Source: Acidimicrobiia bacterium (lineage in GTDB: Bacteria; Actinomycetota; Acidimicrobiia; UBA2766). Taken from it: a stretch of DNA of 58,852 nucleotides. A model generated the notes under the pieces. It had not been told where the DNA came from and did no database searches. It was given only the letters and a program-made list of their open reading frames with translations. A program made the position numbers and the translations under genes. The stretch's first letter is position 1. Each line of letters opens with the position of its first letter. Below are positions 15,846 to 24,264 of the stretch, in pieces. Where the stretch lies: the NCBI GenBank assembly GCA_020850945.1, contig JADZDR010000055.1, positions 1 through 58,852 of the forward strand, written 5' to 3'.

Positions 15846-17713
15846 CAGAAGCCTCCCTTGTCGAGCTCGATGTGGCCCTCGGGGTGCTCCGGCGGAGGTT
15901 CGTCCTCCCCGCCGTGGGTCATGGGAGCGGCACCGTCCGAATCGGCGAGTGCGGTGAGCTCACGTTCGTCCTCGACCTGGCCGTAAGCCGGGCCGAGGAG
16001 GAGCCCGTCGTTCGACGTCCCGGCCGGGACCATCGGATAGACCTTCTCCATCGGGTCGATGCGGAAGTCGATGACCACAGGCTGATCGTCGATCTCCATC
16101 GCCTTGGCGATCACGGCGTCCACGTCGGGCACCGTGTCGACACGGAACCCGACACAGCCCATCGCCTCGGCCAGCTTGACGTAGTCGGGGATATCGGTGC
16201 CGAGATGGACCTCGGAGTAGCGCTCCTCGTAGAAGAGCTCCTGCCACTGGCGCACCATGCCGAGATAGCCGTTGTTGAGGATCGCGATCTTCACGGGAAT
16301 GCGCTCGACGGATGCCGTGATGAGCTCCTGCAACGTCATCTGGAAGCATCCGTCGCCGTCGATCGCCCACACGACACGGTCGGGATCACCGGCCTTGGCG
16401 CCGACCGCGGCCGGGATCGCGAACCCCATCGTGCCGAGCCCGCCCGAGTTGATCCACTGGTAGGGACGCGAGAAACGCCACCACTGCGACGCGAACATCT
16501 GGTGCTGCCCGACACCACCCACGACCGTGGCGTCCGGTGCTGCCGCGCAGAGCCGCTCGATCACGTACTGCGGCTTCACGACCTTGTCGTCGGATCCCTC
16601 CACGTAGCGATACGGGAACTTGTCCCGCCACACCTCGATCTGGACGAGCCACGCATCCCTGTCCGGAGGCGGATCGCCGCGCTCCTCACGCCTGCGTTCG
16701 CTCTTGTCGAACTCCTTCACGAGCGAATCGATGACGATGCGGCAGTCGCCGACGATCGGGACGTCGGCGTGGCGCACCTTCGAGAGCTCGGCCGGGTCGA
16801 TGTCGACGTGAACGACCTTCGCGTCGGGCGCGAAGTCGGCCACGCGACCCGTGACCCTGTCGTCGAAGCGGGAGCCGAGGGCGAGGAGGAGATCGGATCG
16901 CTGCAGCGAGGTGACGGCGGCGTAGTTGCCGTGCATGCCCGGCATCCCGAGGCAGAGCTCGTGGTCGTCGGGCAGCGCACCACGCGCCATCAGCGTCGTC
17001 ACGACCGGCACCCGCGTCTTCTCGGCGAACTCACGCAGCTCGGCGGCCGCCCGCGCCTTGAGGATGCCGCCTCCCGCATAGATGACGGGCCGCGCCGACT
17101 CGGCGAGGAGGCGGATCGCCTCCTTCACCTGCTTCGGGTGCCCGCTCGTCGTCGGCCGGTAGCCGGCCAGGTTCGCGGCGGGATCCTCGGGCCACCACCA
17201 GTCCATCTCGGACGCGGCGACGTCCTTGGGGAGGTCGATGAAGACGGGGCCGGGCCGGCCCGTGGTCGCGAGATGGAAGGCCTCGGCGACGACCTGTGGG
17301 ATCTCGGCGGGGTCCATGACGACGTAGTTGTGCTTCGTGACCGGCATGGTCATGTTGAACGTGGGTGCCTCCTGGAAGGCGTCGGAGCCGATCGCGGCCC
17401 GGGAGACCTGACCGGCGATGACGACCATGGGCACGGAATCCATGAACGCATCCGTGATCGGGGTGAGGATGTTCGTGGCACCGGGGCCGGACGTCACGAC
17501 GGCGACACCTGGTTTGCCGGTCGACCAGTAGTAGCCCTGCGCCATGTGGCCCGCGCCCTGTTCGTGGCGGACGAGGATGTGGCGGATGCTGCTGTCGATG
17601 AGTGGGTCGTACACCGGCAGGATGGCACCGCCGGGCAGGCCGAACACCACCTCGACGCCAACCTGTTCGAGAGAGCGGACGAGTGCCTCGGCGCCGGTCA
17701 GTCGTTGGCTCAT
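15845..17713 (-). CDS. ilvB: Acetolactate synthase large (catalytic) subunit
   Basis: A 622-residue ThDP enzyme for the first common step of valine, leucine and isoleucine synthesis (2 pyruvate to acetolactate, or pyruvate plus 2-oxobutyrate). It has the N-terminal pyrimidine-binding domain with the catalytic Glu in HEQGAGHMA near residue 51, a central FAD-binding domain, and the C-terminal ThDP motif GDGCFQMTLQE...ILNN. The acidic tail (about 35 residues, Glu/Pro/His-rich) is longer than usual. TACGCT lies 6 nt upstream of ATG 17713 without an SD, suggesting a leaderless transcript. It is followed by the triplicated junction to ilvN. Confidence 0.94.
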   Translation of the reverse strand: MSQRLTGAEALVRSLEQVGVEVVFGLPGGAILPVYDPLIDSSIRHILVRHEQGAGHMAQGYYWSTGKPGVAVVTSGPGATNILTPITDAFMDSVPMVVIAGQVSRAAIGSDAFQEAPTFNMTMPVTKHNYVVMDPAEIPQVVAEAFHLATTGRPGPVFIDLPKDVAASEMDWWWPEDPAANLAGYRPTTSGHPKQVKEAIRLLAESARPVIYAGGGILKARAAAELREFAEKTRVPVVTTLMARGALPDDHELCLGMPGMHGNYAAVTSLQRSDLLLALGSRFDDRVTGRVADFAPDAKVVHVDIDPAELSKVRHADVPIVGDCRIVIDSLVKEFDKSERRREERGDPPPDRDAWLVQIEVWRDKFPYRYVEGSDDKVVKPQYVIERLCAAAPDATVVGGVGQHQMFASQWWRFSRPYQWINSGGLGTMGFAIPAAVGAKAGDPDRVVWAIDGDGCFQMTLQELITASVERIPVKIAILNNGYLGMVRQWQELFYEERYSEVHLGTDIPDYVKLAEAMGCVGFRVDTVPDVDAVIAKAMEIDDQPVVIDFRIDPMEKVYPMVPAGTSNDGLLLGPAYGQVEDERELTALADSDGAAPMTHGGEDEPPPEHPEGHIELDKGGF

Positions 17714-17719
17714 GGCCAG

Positions 17720-17725
17720 AGCGTA
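17720..17725 (-). promoter_or_regulatory. -10 box of a probable leaderless promoter (ilvB)
   Basis: TACGCT on the minus strand ends 6 nt before the ilvB ATG; no Shine-Dalgarno and no good -35 box are visible. Confidence 0.45.
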
Positions 17726-17782
17726 TCACGGGGCCCTGAAGCCTCCCCAGGGGTTACACCCCCGCCCACGGGCCTCTGTGGG

Positions 17783-18739
17783 TCAGCGGTAGACGACGAC
17801 GGAGCGGCGCTGGCGGCCGAACTCCTCGCACCACGAGTCGCTCGGGTTCCAGATGTCGATGATCTTGCCCTTCACGGCGCCGCCCGTATCGTACGCCGTG
17901 TACGTGCCCAGCCCCTCGATCTTGAAGCTCGTACCGAGGGGGATCACGCGCGGGTCCGTCGCAGCGACCCCGGGTCCGACGGGTTGGCCGGACGCCGTGT
18001 AACCGGAGTCGGAGTAGCAGGTGATCTCGTAGATCTCACCCTCGCCCGAACCCGTGGCTGCAGGCGGTTGCGGTTCTCCCGATCCTCCCCCACCACCGGA
18101 CGCGCCACCCGTACCCGAACCCTGGGCGGGCGCAGTCGTGGGTGGGGGTGGCGGCGGGATCGACGCGAGGATCTCCTGCTGTTTCTCCTGCTCGGACTTC
18201 AGTTCCGCTTCGGCGGCACCGACCCGTTCGAGCTCCTCGCGCTCGCTCTGCTCGAGGGCTTCGAGCTCCTCGACACGGCTCTGCAGGTCCTGTGTGGCGG
18301 CTGCGGCCTCGGCCGCGCTGCGCCGCGCCCTGTCGGCGACACGCTCGAGGTAGGCGTTGCGGGCTGCCATCTCGGCCGGGTCTTCCACGGCGAGCATCGC
18401 GCCGAGGTACGTGTCCCCACCGCGCTTGTAGGCCTCCCGCGCCCACTCCCGGATCTCGGCACTCGCCGCGTCCCGTCTCTGGCGGGCCGCCTCGACCTCC
18501 GCCACCTGCGAGCGTCGCTCGCGTTCGAGTGACTCGATCCTGTCCTGGATCTCGCGGTGCTCACGGGCGACATCGGCGAGCCGCGCGTCGATCGCGGCGA
18601 TCTTGCGCTTCACGTCCTCCGCCGCAGGCGTCTGCGCGCCCACGGGCGCCATGACGCCCGCGAGCACGAACAGCATCACGCCGGGGAGGAGGGCGCGGCG
18701 CAGTCGGTTGGGTTTTTCGCGGATGGTTCCGTGGGTCAT
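17783..18739 (-). CDS. Secreted coiled-coil protein with C-terminal 3D domain
   Basis: A 318-residue exported protein. A signal peptide (core about residues 14-34, ending VGAQ) is followed by a long coiled coil (about 40-195), a Pro/Gly-rich linker (about 200-235) and a C-terminal 3D domain. The 3D domain shows DPRVIPLGTSFKI, AYDTGGAVKG and IDIW, supplying the three conserved Asp residues. This domain occurs in peptidoglycan lytic transglycosylase-like proteins (MltA/RpfB/YabE group). The coiled coil resembles that of NlpC/P60 hydrolases and EnvC, so a role in wall remodelling is likely. ATG 18739 is chosen over upstream TTG 18829, which lies in the promoter. A hairpin followed by a T-rich run sits in its leader. 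Confidence 0.83.
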   Translation of the reverse strand: MTHGTIREKPNRLRRALLPGVMLFVLAGVMAPVGAQTPAAEDVKRKIAAIDARLADVAREHREIQDRIESLERERRSQVAEVEAARQRRDAASAEIREWAREAYKRGGDTYLGAMLAVEDPAEMAARNAYLERVADRARRSAAEAAAATQDLQSRVEELEALEQSEREELERVGAAEAELKSEQEKQQEILASIPPPPPPTTAPAQGSGTGGASGGGGGSGEPQPPAATGSGEGEIYEITCYSDSGYTASGQPVGPGVAATDPRVIPLGTSFKIEGLGTYTAYDTGGAVKGKIIDIWNPSDSWCEEFGRQRRSVVVYR

Positions 18740-18760
18740 CGGGTCGAATCCGTCCCGGAC

Positions 18761-18790
18761 AAGGAAGAAGCCCACGCTGCGTACGTGGGC
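18761..18790 (-). terminator. Terminator-like hairpin in the leader of the 3D-domain gene
   Basis: On the minus strand GCCCACG, a 7-nt loop and CGTGGGC are followed by TTCTTCCTT. The structure lies between the promoter at 18799-18829 and the start codon at 18739, so it may attenuate transcription rather than end the upstream LOG gene. No anti-terminator or known riboswitch fold was recognised. Confidence 0.5.
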
Positions 18791-18798
18791 CGGGCTGC

Positions 18799-18829
18799 AA
18801 GGTAGCACCGGCGCGAGGCTCGGTGTCAA
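18799..18829 (-). promoter_or_regulatory. Promoter candidate for the 3D-domain protein
   Basis: A perfect -35 TTGACA (18824-18829) and a -10-like TACCTT (18799-18804), separated by 19 nt, longer than ideal. The start codon lies about 55 nt downstream of the predicted transcription start. Confidence 0.5.
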
Positions 18830-18891
18830 CCCTGCGCGAACTCCAGCAAGACAACGCTAGCAGAAGTTCGCAGGAGTGGAGCGGACCCTCC

Positions 18892-20073
18892 TCAGGCATC
18901 CCGCTCGGCCTGATCCGCCGGATCCGGCGGACCGACGGCGTCCTCGAGCCCCGCGATCGAGTTCAGACGGTCGACGAGGAGACGAAGACGGCCGAAGCCG
19001 GCCTGGTCGAAGCCGGCGGCGAGTCGCGGGTACTCGAGCGCGTCCCCGTCTGCGACCTCGGCCGCGTGCGGGGCGACCGGTCGCAACCCGCCCCGCGAGA
19101 GGATGTCGGTGAACTCGTCGTTGATGTCGGCGAGCTCCGCCTCGTCCGGGAGCCGACGCACCCGCAGGTAGAGCTCGCCGTCGACGTATCGCTGCGACAC
19201 GTAGTTCCTGTAGAACCGCCGGATCTCCTCGACCGCGTCGTCCACGTCGTGGAAGTGCCTGTAGAGAGTGAGATCGGACTCGTTCACGAGCCCCGCATCG
19301 AGCAGCTCGGCCCGCAGGAACCGCTCCCACCGCTCCCAGTAGCCGTCCTCGGGCGTGTCGAGGAGGACTACGGGATGCAGGTCGGATTTGCCAGTCTGGA
19401 GGAGGGTGAGCGTCTCGAACGCCTCGTCCATGGTCCCGAACCCACCCGGGAAGAACGCGAACGCGTACGCCTCCCGCACGAACGCGAGCTTGCGGGTGAA
19501 GAAGTAGCGGAAGTAGATGAGCTTCTCGTCCCCGTCCACGGCCGGGTTCGGTGCCTGCTCGAACGGGAGACGGATGTTGAGCCCGAACCCGTGCTGCCGC
19601 CCCGCTCCCTCGTTCGCGGCCTGCATGATGCCCGGCCCGGCCCCGGTGATGACCATCCAGCCCGCCTCGACCATGCGCCGCGCGAACACGTCGGCGAGCT
19701 CGTAGATCGGGGAATCGGCTGCCGTGCGGGCAGACCCGAACACGGTGACCTTCGGCACGTGCTCGAAGGGACCGAACACCTGGAACTGGCGCCGCAACTC
19801 TCGCAGCGCCCCGTTCACCACCTTCAACGCTCCCCGCTCGGTGCCTTCGAGCCCCATGCGGAGCAGTGACGCCATCCCCTCGGCGAGGAGGTCGGTGTTC
19901 GGGTTGCCGGTGCGCTCGACAGCCCGGCGGACGAGGTCGTCGAGCTCTGCGTCACCTGTCCGCTGGCGACGTGGGAAGCGGGCTTCGGGCGCTCCGGTCA
20001 GGACGCCGCCTGTCGGGACACGAGCACGGCAGCCTCCTTCGGGAGCCGCCGCGAGAGGGACTGGGGACGCCAT
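18892..20073 (-). CDS. LOG-family protein (putative nucleotide phosphoribohydrolase)
   Basis: A large LOG (formerly 'lysine decarboxylase') family protein. The Rossmann-like core has VFGSARTA (about residue 110), TGAGPGIMQAANEGA (about 142) and the hallmark PGGFGTMDEAFE (about 209). Characterised homologues release the base from nucleoside 5'-monophosphates, as in cytokinin activation. At 393 residues it is longer than the ~200-residue plant-type LOGs and carries N- and C-terminal extensions, as the TIGR00730-like actinobacterial group does. The ATG start gives a 76-bp overlap with the redoxin-like gene upstream; no later ATG or GTG precedes the conserved core closely, so the overlap may be real. 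The substrate is inferred only. Confidence 0.82.
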   Translation of the reverse strand: MASPVPLAAAPEGGCRARVPTGGVLTGAPEARFPRRQRTGDAELDDLVRRAVERTGNPNTDLLAEGMASLLRMGLEGTERGALKVVNGALRELRRQFQVFGPFEHVPKVTVFGSARTAADSPIYELADVFARRMVEAGWMVITGAGPGIMQAANEGAGRQHGFGLNIRLPFEQAPNPAVDGDEKLIYFRYFFTRKLAFVREAYAFAFFPGGFGTMDEAFETLTLLQTGKSDLHPVVLLDTPEDGYWERWERFLRAELLDAGLVNESDLTLYRHFHDVDDAVEEIRRFYRNYVSQRYVDGELYLRVRRLPDEAELADINDEFTDILSRGGLRPVAPHAAEVADGDALEYPRLAAGFDQAGFGRLRLLVDRLNSIAGLEDAVGPPDPADQAERDA

Positions 20074-20498
20074 CCGAGCATCCCCCGCAGGCGGTTGAGG
20101 ATGCCTTCCCAGGCAGCCCTGTCCCAGCCCTCGCAGGACTCGATGACCTCGTTCGCGCGGTTCGCGGCGAGCACGGACGGGAAGGCACCCACCTCCAACG
20201 CCTCGACACCCTCCCAGCCCGGCAGGTAGGCGAAGAGGCGGATCGCGGCGTCGAGTCTGGGCAGGGCGGCGGCAACCTCCTCCGGCTCACCCTCGACGAG
20301 GCCCCACACGTTGTAGTCCCCCTCGTCGAGCTTCGCGAACTCGAGGAGAGCGGGCTCCACCTGGCGACAGAGCGCGCTCGACGCGGACGCGACAAGGATG
20401 ACGGGGATGCCGGTCGTGGCCAGCTCGGCCGTGTTCGCACTGCGACCCCGCATGTCGACCATCTCGATCGCGGGCAGTGCCGTACCTGTTTCGATCAT
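19998..20498 (-). CDS. Thioredoxin-fold (redoxin-like) protein
   Basis: A 166-residue protein with an AhpC/TSA-like layout: an N-terminal TALPAIEMVDMRGR strand-loop as in peroxiredoxins, then IPVILVASASSALCRQVEPAL, where the active-site loop normally lies. Only a single Cys is present in that loop, so it would be a one-Cys type or inactive. ATG 20498 is preferred to GTG 20525. A TAGTGT box lies 10 nt upstream, suggesting a short leader. The 3' end overlaps the LOG gene. Family assignment is tentative. Confidence 0.6.
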   Translation of the reverse strand: MIETGTALPAIEMVDMRGRSANTAELATTGIPVILVASASSALCRQVEPALLEFAKLDEGDYNVWGLVEGEPEEVAAALPRLDAAIRLFAYLPGWEGVEALEVGAFPSVLAANRANEVIESCEGWDRAAWEGILNRLRGMLGWRPQSLSRRLPKEAAVLVSRQAAS

Positions 20499-20508
20499 GA
20501 TTCGCCCG

Positions 20509-20514
20509 ACACTA
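20509..20514 (-). promoter_or_regulatory. -10 box candidate (redoxin-like gene)
   Basis: TAGTGT, the same hexamer as upstream of gatC, ends 10 nt before the ATG at 20498 on the minus strand. It lies back to back with the response regulator promoter. Confidence 0.35.
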
Positions 20515-20546
20515 GCGGCGTGCACAGCCGATCCCGGAAGCCGGGC

Positions 20547-20552
20547 TACATT
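20547..20552 (+). promoter_or_regulatory. -10 box of a probable leaderless promoter (response regulator)
   Basis: TACATT ends 8 nt before the GTG at 20561; no SD intervenes. A GC-rich inverted repeat (CCCGG-AAG-CCGGG) lies immediately upstream of the box. Confidence 0.42.
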
Positions 20553-20560
20553 GAGCCGCA

Positions 20561-20944
20561 GTGTCAGAATCCGAGATATCCATCGTGATCGTGGACGACG
20601 ACGCGACGGTGCCGCGCCTCCTCGAGCTCGCCCTGCCGACGCAGGCAGCCGACGTGAGGATCGTCGGCTCCGCCGCGGACGGCGCGGCTGCCCGGGCCGC
20701 CGTCGACGCGAAGCCGCCCGACGTCGTCGTCATCGACCACACGCTGCCCGACCTCACGGGCATCGAGCTCGGCCGCGCGCTCGCGGCAGAGCATGCCGGC
20801 ATGGGACTCGTCCTCTGGACCGGTACGCGCAGCGACGAGCTACGCCTCGAGGCGGAAGCCGCCGGGTTCGGGGCCGTGGTCACGAAGTCGGGTGACCTGC
20901 ACGAGCTCATCACGGCGATCCGCCTCGTCGCGGCGGGTTCGTGA
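20561..20944 (+). CDS. Single-domain response regulator
   Basis: A 127-residue stand-alone receiver domain with no output domain. It has the acidic pocket VDDD (residues 11-14), the phosphoacceptor Asp59 in VVVIDHTLPD, a Thr in WTGTRS and the conserved Lys in VVTKSGD. Such proteins relay phosphate or act by binding a partner. No histidine kinase is adjacent; the nearest is the hybrid kinase near 49-51 kb. The start is GTG 20561. It ends 3 nt before the convergent gatB stop. Confidence 0.87.
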   Translation: MSESEISIVIVDDDATVPRLLELALPTQAADVRIVGSAADGAAARAAVDAKPPDVVVIDHTLPDLTGIELGRALAAEHAGMGLVLWTGTRSDELRLEAEAAGFGAVVTKSGDLHELITAIRLVAAGS

Positions 20945-20947
20945 CCG

Positions 20948-22441
20948 CTACGAGCCGATGCGGGCACGCAGGATCTCGTTCACCTGGCCGGGGTTGGCCT
21001 TGCCCTGTGTCGCCTTCATGACCTGACCGACGAGGAAGCCGATCACCTTCTCCTCACCCGCCCGGTACTTCTCGACTGCCTCCGGATTCGAGTCGAGCAC
21101 GCCCGCCACGATCCCCTCGAGCTCGCCGGAGTCCGAGATCTGGGCGAGACCCTCCTCCTCGACGACCTCGCGCGGCGACCGCCCCGAGTCGAGTACGGCC
21201 CGCAGTACCTGCTTGGCGAGCTTGGACGAGAGGGTGCCGTCCCGGGTCAGCTCTGTGAGCTCGACGAAGGCACGGGCCGGGATGCGCAGCCCGGACACCG
21301 CGGTGCCCGTCTCGTTCATGTGGGCGAGCACCTCCTGGGACGCCCACACGTATGCCCGGCCGGCATCGGCACCCGCCGCCACCTCGGCATCGACCCAGTC
21401 GGCGAGACCCGGCGTGTACACGACCGACATCACGAGATCCGCCGACACCCCGTGCGTGCCACAGACCGCCTGCACGCGGCGCGCCGGCAGCAGTTCGGGC
21501 AGGCCGGCCCGGATCTCCTCCACCCAGGCCGGATCCGGCACGATGGGGACGAGGTCCGGCTCGGGGAAGTAGCGGTAGTCGAACGCCTCCTCCTTCGAGC
21601 GCATCGAGTGCGTCTGGCCGTCCTCCTCGTTCCAATGCCTCGTCTCCTGCACCACCTCGCCGCGGGCGGCGCAGATCCGCACCTGACGTTCGAACTCGAA
21701 CTCGAGCGCGCGCTGCAGGCTGCGCACCGAGTTCATGTTCTTGATCTCCGCCCGCGTGCCGAGACGCGTGTCACCGACCGCCCGCACCGAGATGTTGGCG
21801 TCGACACGGAGGGACCCCTCCTCCATCTTCACATCCGAGACGTCGAGCTCGCGCAATATCGCACGCAGCTCGTTCACATATGCACGTGCCTGTGCGGGCG
21901 AACGGATGTCGGGTTCGGACACGATCTCGAGCAGCGGCACACCCGCCCGGTTGTAGTCGACGAGGCTGGAGTCGGCTTCGTGGATGCGGCCGCCTCCCCC
22001 CCTGTGGACGAGCTTGCCGGTGTCCTCCTCGAGGTGGGCGCGCACGAGCCGCACCGTGTGCAACCCGCCGGCATCGTCGATCGCCTCGATCTCGCCTCCG
22101 GCGCAGATCGGCTCGTCGTACTGGCTGATCTGGAAGTCCTTGGGCATGTCCGGATAGAAGTAGTTCTTGCGGTGGAAGATCGCCCGCTGGATCGTGGAGC
22201 CGACGGCGAGGCCGAACCGGATCGCGAGCCCGACGGCGCGGCGGTTCAGGACGGGAAGCGAACCGGGCAGGCCGAGGCTCGTGGGGTCGATGTTGACGTT
22301 CGGGGCGCCGCCGAACGCATTCGGTGCCCCGGAGAACATCTTCGTGCGCGTGCGCAGCTCGGCGTGGACCTCGAGGCCGATGACCGCCTCGTACTCGACG
22401 CCGTCGGCACCACGGATCGTGTCCGGTGGGGGAGCGGTCAC
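20948..22441 (-). CDS. gatB: Asp-tRNA(Asn)/Glu-tRNA(Gln) amidotransferase subunit B
   Basis: A 497-residue GatB, the tRNA-binding/kinase subunit that activates mischarged Glu-tRNA(Gln) or Asp-tRNA(Asn) for amidation. It starts with the conserved [13 protein letters not shown] and includes [28 protein letters not shown] and EMKNMNS-type segments. The C-terminal YqeY-like tail domain ends in [15 protein letters not shown] 22441 overlaps the gatA stop (GTGA), so the apparent N-terminal extension in the same frame is rejected. It is the last gene of gatCAB. Confidence 0.95.
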   Translation of the reverse strand: MTAPPPDTIRGADGVEYEAVIGLEVHAELRTRTKMFSGAPNAFGGAPNVNIDPTSLGLPGSLPVLNRRAVGLAIRFGLAVGSTIQRAIFHRKNYFYPDMPKDFQISQYDEPICAGGEIEAIDDAGGLHTVRLVRAHLEEDTGKLVHRGGGGRIHEADSSLVDYNRAGVPLLEIVSEPDIRSPAQARAYVNELRAILRELDVSDVKMEEGSLRVDANISVRAVGDTRLGTRAEIKNMNSVRSLQRALEFEFERQVRICAARGEVVQETRHWNEEDGQTHSMRSKEEAFDYRYFPEPDLVPIVPDPAWVEEIRAGLPELLPARRVQAVCGTHGVSADLVMSVVYTPGLADWVDAEVAAGADAGRAYVWASQEVLAHMNETGTAVSGLRIPARAFVELTELTRDGTLSSKLAKQVLRAVLDSGRSPREVVEEEGLAQISDSGELEGIVAGVLDSNPEAVEKYRAGEEKVIGFLVGQVMKATQGKANPGQVNEILRARIGS

Positions 22442-23895
22442 GGCTCCCCTCCCCCACCCACTGCCCGCGTGCCGAGCTCGGCCTCGACTCCCGCCGCCGC
22501 CCGGAAGAGACGGGCCTCCTCGAGCGCGGGCGCGAGGATCTGGAAGCCGATCGGGAGGCCGGCGGCGTCGTCGCCGCACCAGACGGAGATCCCTGGATGG
22601 CCGGCGAGGTTCGTCGGGATCGTGCAGAGGTCGGACTGGTCCATGGCGAGCGGGTCGTGGGAACGCTCCCCCAGCCGGAACGCGACGGAGGGTGAAGTGG
22701 GTGAGCAGAGCACGTCGGCATCGGCGTACGCGGCCGCGAAATCCCGGATCACGAGGCTGCGCACCTTCTGCGCCTTGGCGTAGTACGCGTCGTAGTAGCC
22801 GGCCGAGAGGGCGTAGGTGCCGAGCATGATGCGCCGCTTCACCTCGTCGCCGAAGCCTGCCTCGCGCGTGCGCCGGTTCGTGTCCTCGGCACTCTCCCCC
22901 TCCACCCGCAGGCCGTAGCGCATGCCGTCGAAGCGGGCGAGGTTCGAGCTCGCCTCGGCAGGAGCGATGAGGTAGTAGGCGGACAGGGCATGGGGAGCGG
23001 ACGGCAGGGACACCTCGACCACACGTCCACCTGCCGCCTCTATGGCGCTCAGCGTCCGCTCGAATGCCGCGATGACAGCAGGTTCGAAGGCGTCTCCACG
23101 TGAGAGCTCCTCGATCACGCCGAACGTCATGCCCTCGAGGCCACGCTCGAGCTCGGCGGTGACGTCGGGGGGTGTGTCCGGGATGCTCGTCGCGTCGAGA
23201 GCGTCCGGACCGGCGATCGCCCCGTACACGAGGGCGGCGTCGGCGACGTTCGTCGTCATGGGGCCGACCTGGTCGAGCGAGCTCGCGAACGCGACGAGCC
23301 CGTATCTGCTGACGCGACCGTACGTCGGTTTCATGCCGACAATGCCGCAGAGCGACGCCGGCTGGCGGATCGACCCGCCCGTGTCCGATCCGAGGGCGAC
23401 CGGCACGAAGCCCGCCGCCACGGCCGCGGCGCTCCCCCCCGAGCTGCCGCCCGGCACCCGCTCGGTGTCACACGGATTGCGGGCGGGACCGAAGGCCGAG
23501 TTCTCGTTGGACGATCCCATCGCGAACTCGTCCATGTTCGTCTTGCCGACCATGACCGCCCCCGCGGCCTCGAGCCGCGCGACCGCCGTCGCCGTGTAGG
23601 GCGGGTGCCACCCGGCGAGGATGCGTGACCCGCACGTCGTCTCGACGCCCTCGGTGCAGAGGACGTCCTTCATACCGACGGGCACGCCGGCAAGAGGGCC
23701 GGGATCGCGTCCTGCCTCGACGGCGGCGTCCACCTCCCGCGCGCGGCTGCGTGCGTGGTCGGGGGTCACGCGCAGGAACGCCGAAATCTCGTCGTCACCC
23801 GCCTCGATGCGCTCCAAGGCGGCTTCGACCACCTCGGACGCAGTCGTCCCGCCCGCTCGCACCGCAGCGGCGATATCCGTCGCCCTCGGCGTCAT
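22438..23895 (-). CDS. gatA: Asp-tRNA(Asn)/Glu-tRNA(Gln) amidotransferase subunit A
   Basis: A 485-residue GatA amidase that releases ammonia from glutamine for the GatB-activated tRNA. The amidase signature is complete: the catalytic Lys in [22 protein letters not shown], and the Ser residues in [13 protein letters not shown]. Its ATG overlaps the gatC stop (TGATG), and its own stop overlaps the gatB start. The gene order gatC-gatA-gatB is the standard one. Confidence 0.95.
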   Translation of the reverse strand: MTPRATDIAAAVRAGGTTASEVVEAALERIEAGDDEISAFLRVTPDHARSRAREVDAAVEAGRDPGPLAGVPVGMKDVLCTEGVETTCGSRILAGWHPPYTATAVARLEAAGAVMVGKTNMDEFAMGSSNENSAFGPARNPCDTERVPGGSSGGSAAAVAAGFVPVALGSDTGGSIRQPASLCGIVGMKPTYGRVSRYGLVAFASSLDQVGPMTTNVADAALVYGAIAGPDALDATSIPDTPPDVTAELERGLEGMTFGVIEELSRGDAFEPAVIAAFERTLSAIEAAGGRVVEVSLPSAPHALSAYYLIAPAEASSNLARFDGMRYGLRVEGESAEDTNRRTREAGFGDEVKRRIMLGTYALSAGYYDAYYAKAQKVRSLVIRDFAAAYADADVLCSPTSPSVAFRLGERSHDPLAMDQSDLCTIPTNLAGHPGISVWCGDDAAGLPIGFQILAPALEEARLFRAAAGVEAELGTRAVGGGGEP

Positions 23896-24212
23896 CAGCT
23901 CCCCCCGCCCGGACCGCCCCCTGACTCGTCGAGGATGCGCGGTACACGCACGTATCCGTCTTCGCAGGCCGGGGCCTGTGAGAGGAAGGCCTCGCGGTCG
24001 AGCGTGGGACCGGGCTCGTCCTCACGCATCACGTTCGCGAGCGGGAGCGGATGCGCCGTCGGTGCCACGTCCTCGGTGTCGAGCTCGCGGATACGGGCCG
24101 CGTGGTCGAGGATGTCGGAGAGCTGACCCGTGAACTGCTCGATCTCCTCCTCCGTGAGCTCGAGCCGGGCCAGCTTCGCGACGTGGACGACGTCTGCTCT
24201 GGAGATGCTCAT
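23895..24212 (-). CDS. gatC: Asp-tRNA(Asn)/Glu-tRNA(Gln) amidotransferase subunit C
   Basis: A 105-residue GatC, the small subunit that stabilises GatA and the A-B interface. It shows the typical [16 protein letters not shown] start, the [13 protein letters not shown] middle and the LREDEP-type MREDEPGP segment. ATG 24212 is chosen because the conserved helix begins just after it. No Shine-Dalgarno precedes it, but TAGTGT lies 7 nt upstream, so the operon mRNA is probably leaderless. Confidence 0.94.
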   Translation of the reverse strand: MSISRADVVHVAKLARLELTEEEIEQFTGQLSDILDHAARIRELDTEDVAPTAHPLPLANVMREDEPGPTLDREAFLSQAPACEDGYVRVPRILDESGGGPGGGS

Positions 24213-24219
24213 CGGGGGA

Positions 24220-24225
24220 ACACTA
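24220..24225 (-). promoter_or_regulatory. -10 box of a probable leaderless promoter (gatCAB)
   Basis: TAGTGT on the minus strand ends 7 nt before the gatC ATG, with a C-rich spacer that cannot act as an SD. Confidence 0.5.
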
Positions 24226-24264
24226 GCCAGCTCTCCTACTCCCCTAGGCTGACTGCCGCAACCC

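Larger units (their letters stand above)
15785..15859 (-). repeat. Triplicated SD/stop/start module, 29-bp period
   Basis: On the minus strand AAGGGAGGCTTCTGATG occurs three times at exact 29-bp spacing. The first copy is the ilvB 3' end, the middle copy joins the two mini-ORFs, and the last starts ilvN. The intervening 12 nt (AAGCCGGTTTNG) differ at one base between the two complete units. Confidence 0.95.

Noticed and set aside
15347-18532. A 1061-codon open frame on the plus strand
   Set aside because: It lies antisense to ilvN, ilvB and the 3D-domain gene, has no domain pattern and arises from high-G+C codon bias in the real genes.
18741-18760. A GGGTCGAATCC segment that looks like a tRNA T-arm
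   Set aside because: No acceptor, D or anticodon stems can be drawn around it; no tRNA gene was found in the window.
20561-20944. The single-domain response regulator as the partner of the kinase at 49-51 kb
   Set aside because: They are about 29 kb apart with no shared regulation signal; kept only as a testable possibility.
22442-22579. An Arg/Gly-rich N-terminal extension of GatB
   Set aside because: It lies inside gatA in another frame; the GTGA overlap at 22441 gives the normal GatB length.
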